Assembly (NCBI RefSeq): GCF_003696215.1
Contig: NZ_RFFG01000001.1
Location: 164,592 to 228,591 of the forward strand
DNA from: Actinomadura harenae
GTDB lineage: Bacteria; Actinomycetota; Actinomycetes; Streptosporangiales; Streptosporangiaceae
Reading direction: 5' to 3'
DNA: 64,000 nucleotides
Part shown: in pieces, positions 63,856 to 64,000 of the stretch
Layout: each line of letters begins with the position of its first letter
Numbering within the stretch: the stretch's first letter is position 1
Position numbers and translations under genes: made by a program
Notes under the pieces: generated by a model
Told to the model about the DNA's origin: nothing
The model's database searches: none
Seen by the model: only the letters and a program-made list of their open reading frames with translations

Positions 63856-64000
63856 ATGGGTTCGGTGCGCGTAGCCATCGTGGGTGTGGGGAACTGCGCC
63901 TCTTCGCTCGTCCAGGGTGTCGAGTTCTACAAGGACGCGGCCCCCGAGACGCGTGTCCCCGGCCTCATGCACGTCCAGTTCGGCGAGTACCACGTCGGTG
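63856..64000 (+). CDS. ino1: Myo-inositol-1-phosphate synthase, 3' truncated by the window
   Basis: The first 48 codons only. [26 protein letters not shown] shows the NAD-binding GxGNCASS turn of actinobacterial inositol-1-phosphate synthase. It converts glucose-6-phosphate to inositol-1-phosphate for mycothiol and phosphatidylinositol. GAAGGAG is 8 nt before the ATG. The gene continues past the right edge. Confidence 0.93.
   Translation, partial: MGSVRVAIVGVGNCASSLVQGVEFYKDAAPETRVPGLMHVQFGEYHVG

Overview
The window is high-GC chromosomal DNA of an actinomycete. Gene content (rpsF-ssb-rpsR-rplI with dnaB nearby, paired class A penicillin-binding proteins, PadR next to ino1, a TadA-associated protein next to tadA, many GntR, XRE and EamA genes) fits the Streptosporangiales, most likely an Actinomadura-like Thermomonosporaceae. 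That placement is inference from gene content; no marker was compared.

Layout. 0-2.5 kb: three consecutive secreted wall-active proteins, two sharing an almost identical I36-type module. 2.5-10.4 kb: an HTH/NBR1-Ig membrane regulator, a divergent MFS exporter/ArsR-like regulator pair, a secreted zinc protease and a large BRCT/propeller/repeat protein. 10.4-20 kb: EF-hand protein, MFS-GntR pair with a clear operator, zinc metallopeptidase, CynX-type transporter with a FadR-type regulator, XRE-TPR regulator. 20-25 kb: PH-domain membrane protein with a tiny membrane partner, upp, and two poorly coding stretches. 24.7-26.4 kb: two TadA-associated proteins, tadA, tRNA-Ser(CGA) and a strong terminator.

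26.7-28.7 kb is the most interesting part: a 21-codon gene whose product ends in AYLFYYG, then a cytochrome P450 and a GNAT acetyltransferase, closely spaced on the same strand. This is the layout of P450-crosslinked minimal RiPP pathways (biarylitide, cittilin and atropopeptide types) and is proposed as an unassigned member.

28.7-39.8 kb: housekeeping and accessory genes (methyltransferase, EamA/B3-B4/XRE-cupin group, beta-propeller protein, an extra DNA polymerase III beta clamp, Ogt, AdaA/AlkA fusion, EmrE-like exporter, SnoaL protein followed by a seven-copy 17-bp tandem repeat, DoxX). 39.9-47.5 kb: replication and ribosome genes, with dnaB carrying a 137-residue class 3 mini-intein in its Walker A motif and DnaA-box-like sequences upstream, then MATE, hotdog/MarR with a 30-bp palindrome, a PGRP amidase, and rplI-rpsR-ssb-rpsF. 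48-56 kb: endonuclease IV, barstar with a lipoprotein barnase-like RNase, a D-Ala-D-Ala carboxypeptidase, a PIG-V-like mannosyltransferase and a Ser/Thr kinase. 56-64 kb: two 966-residue class A PBPs with collagen-like N-termini, a DUF5318-like protein, PadR with a palindromic operator, and the start of ino1.
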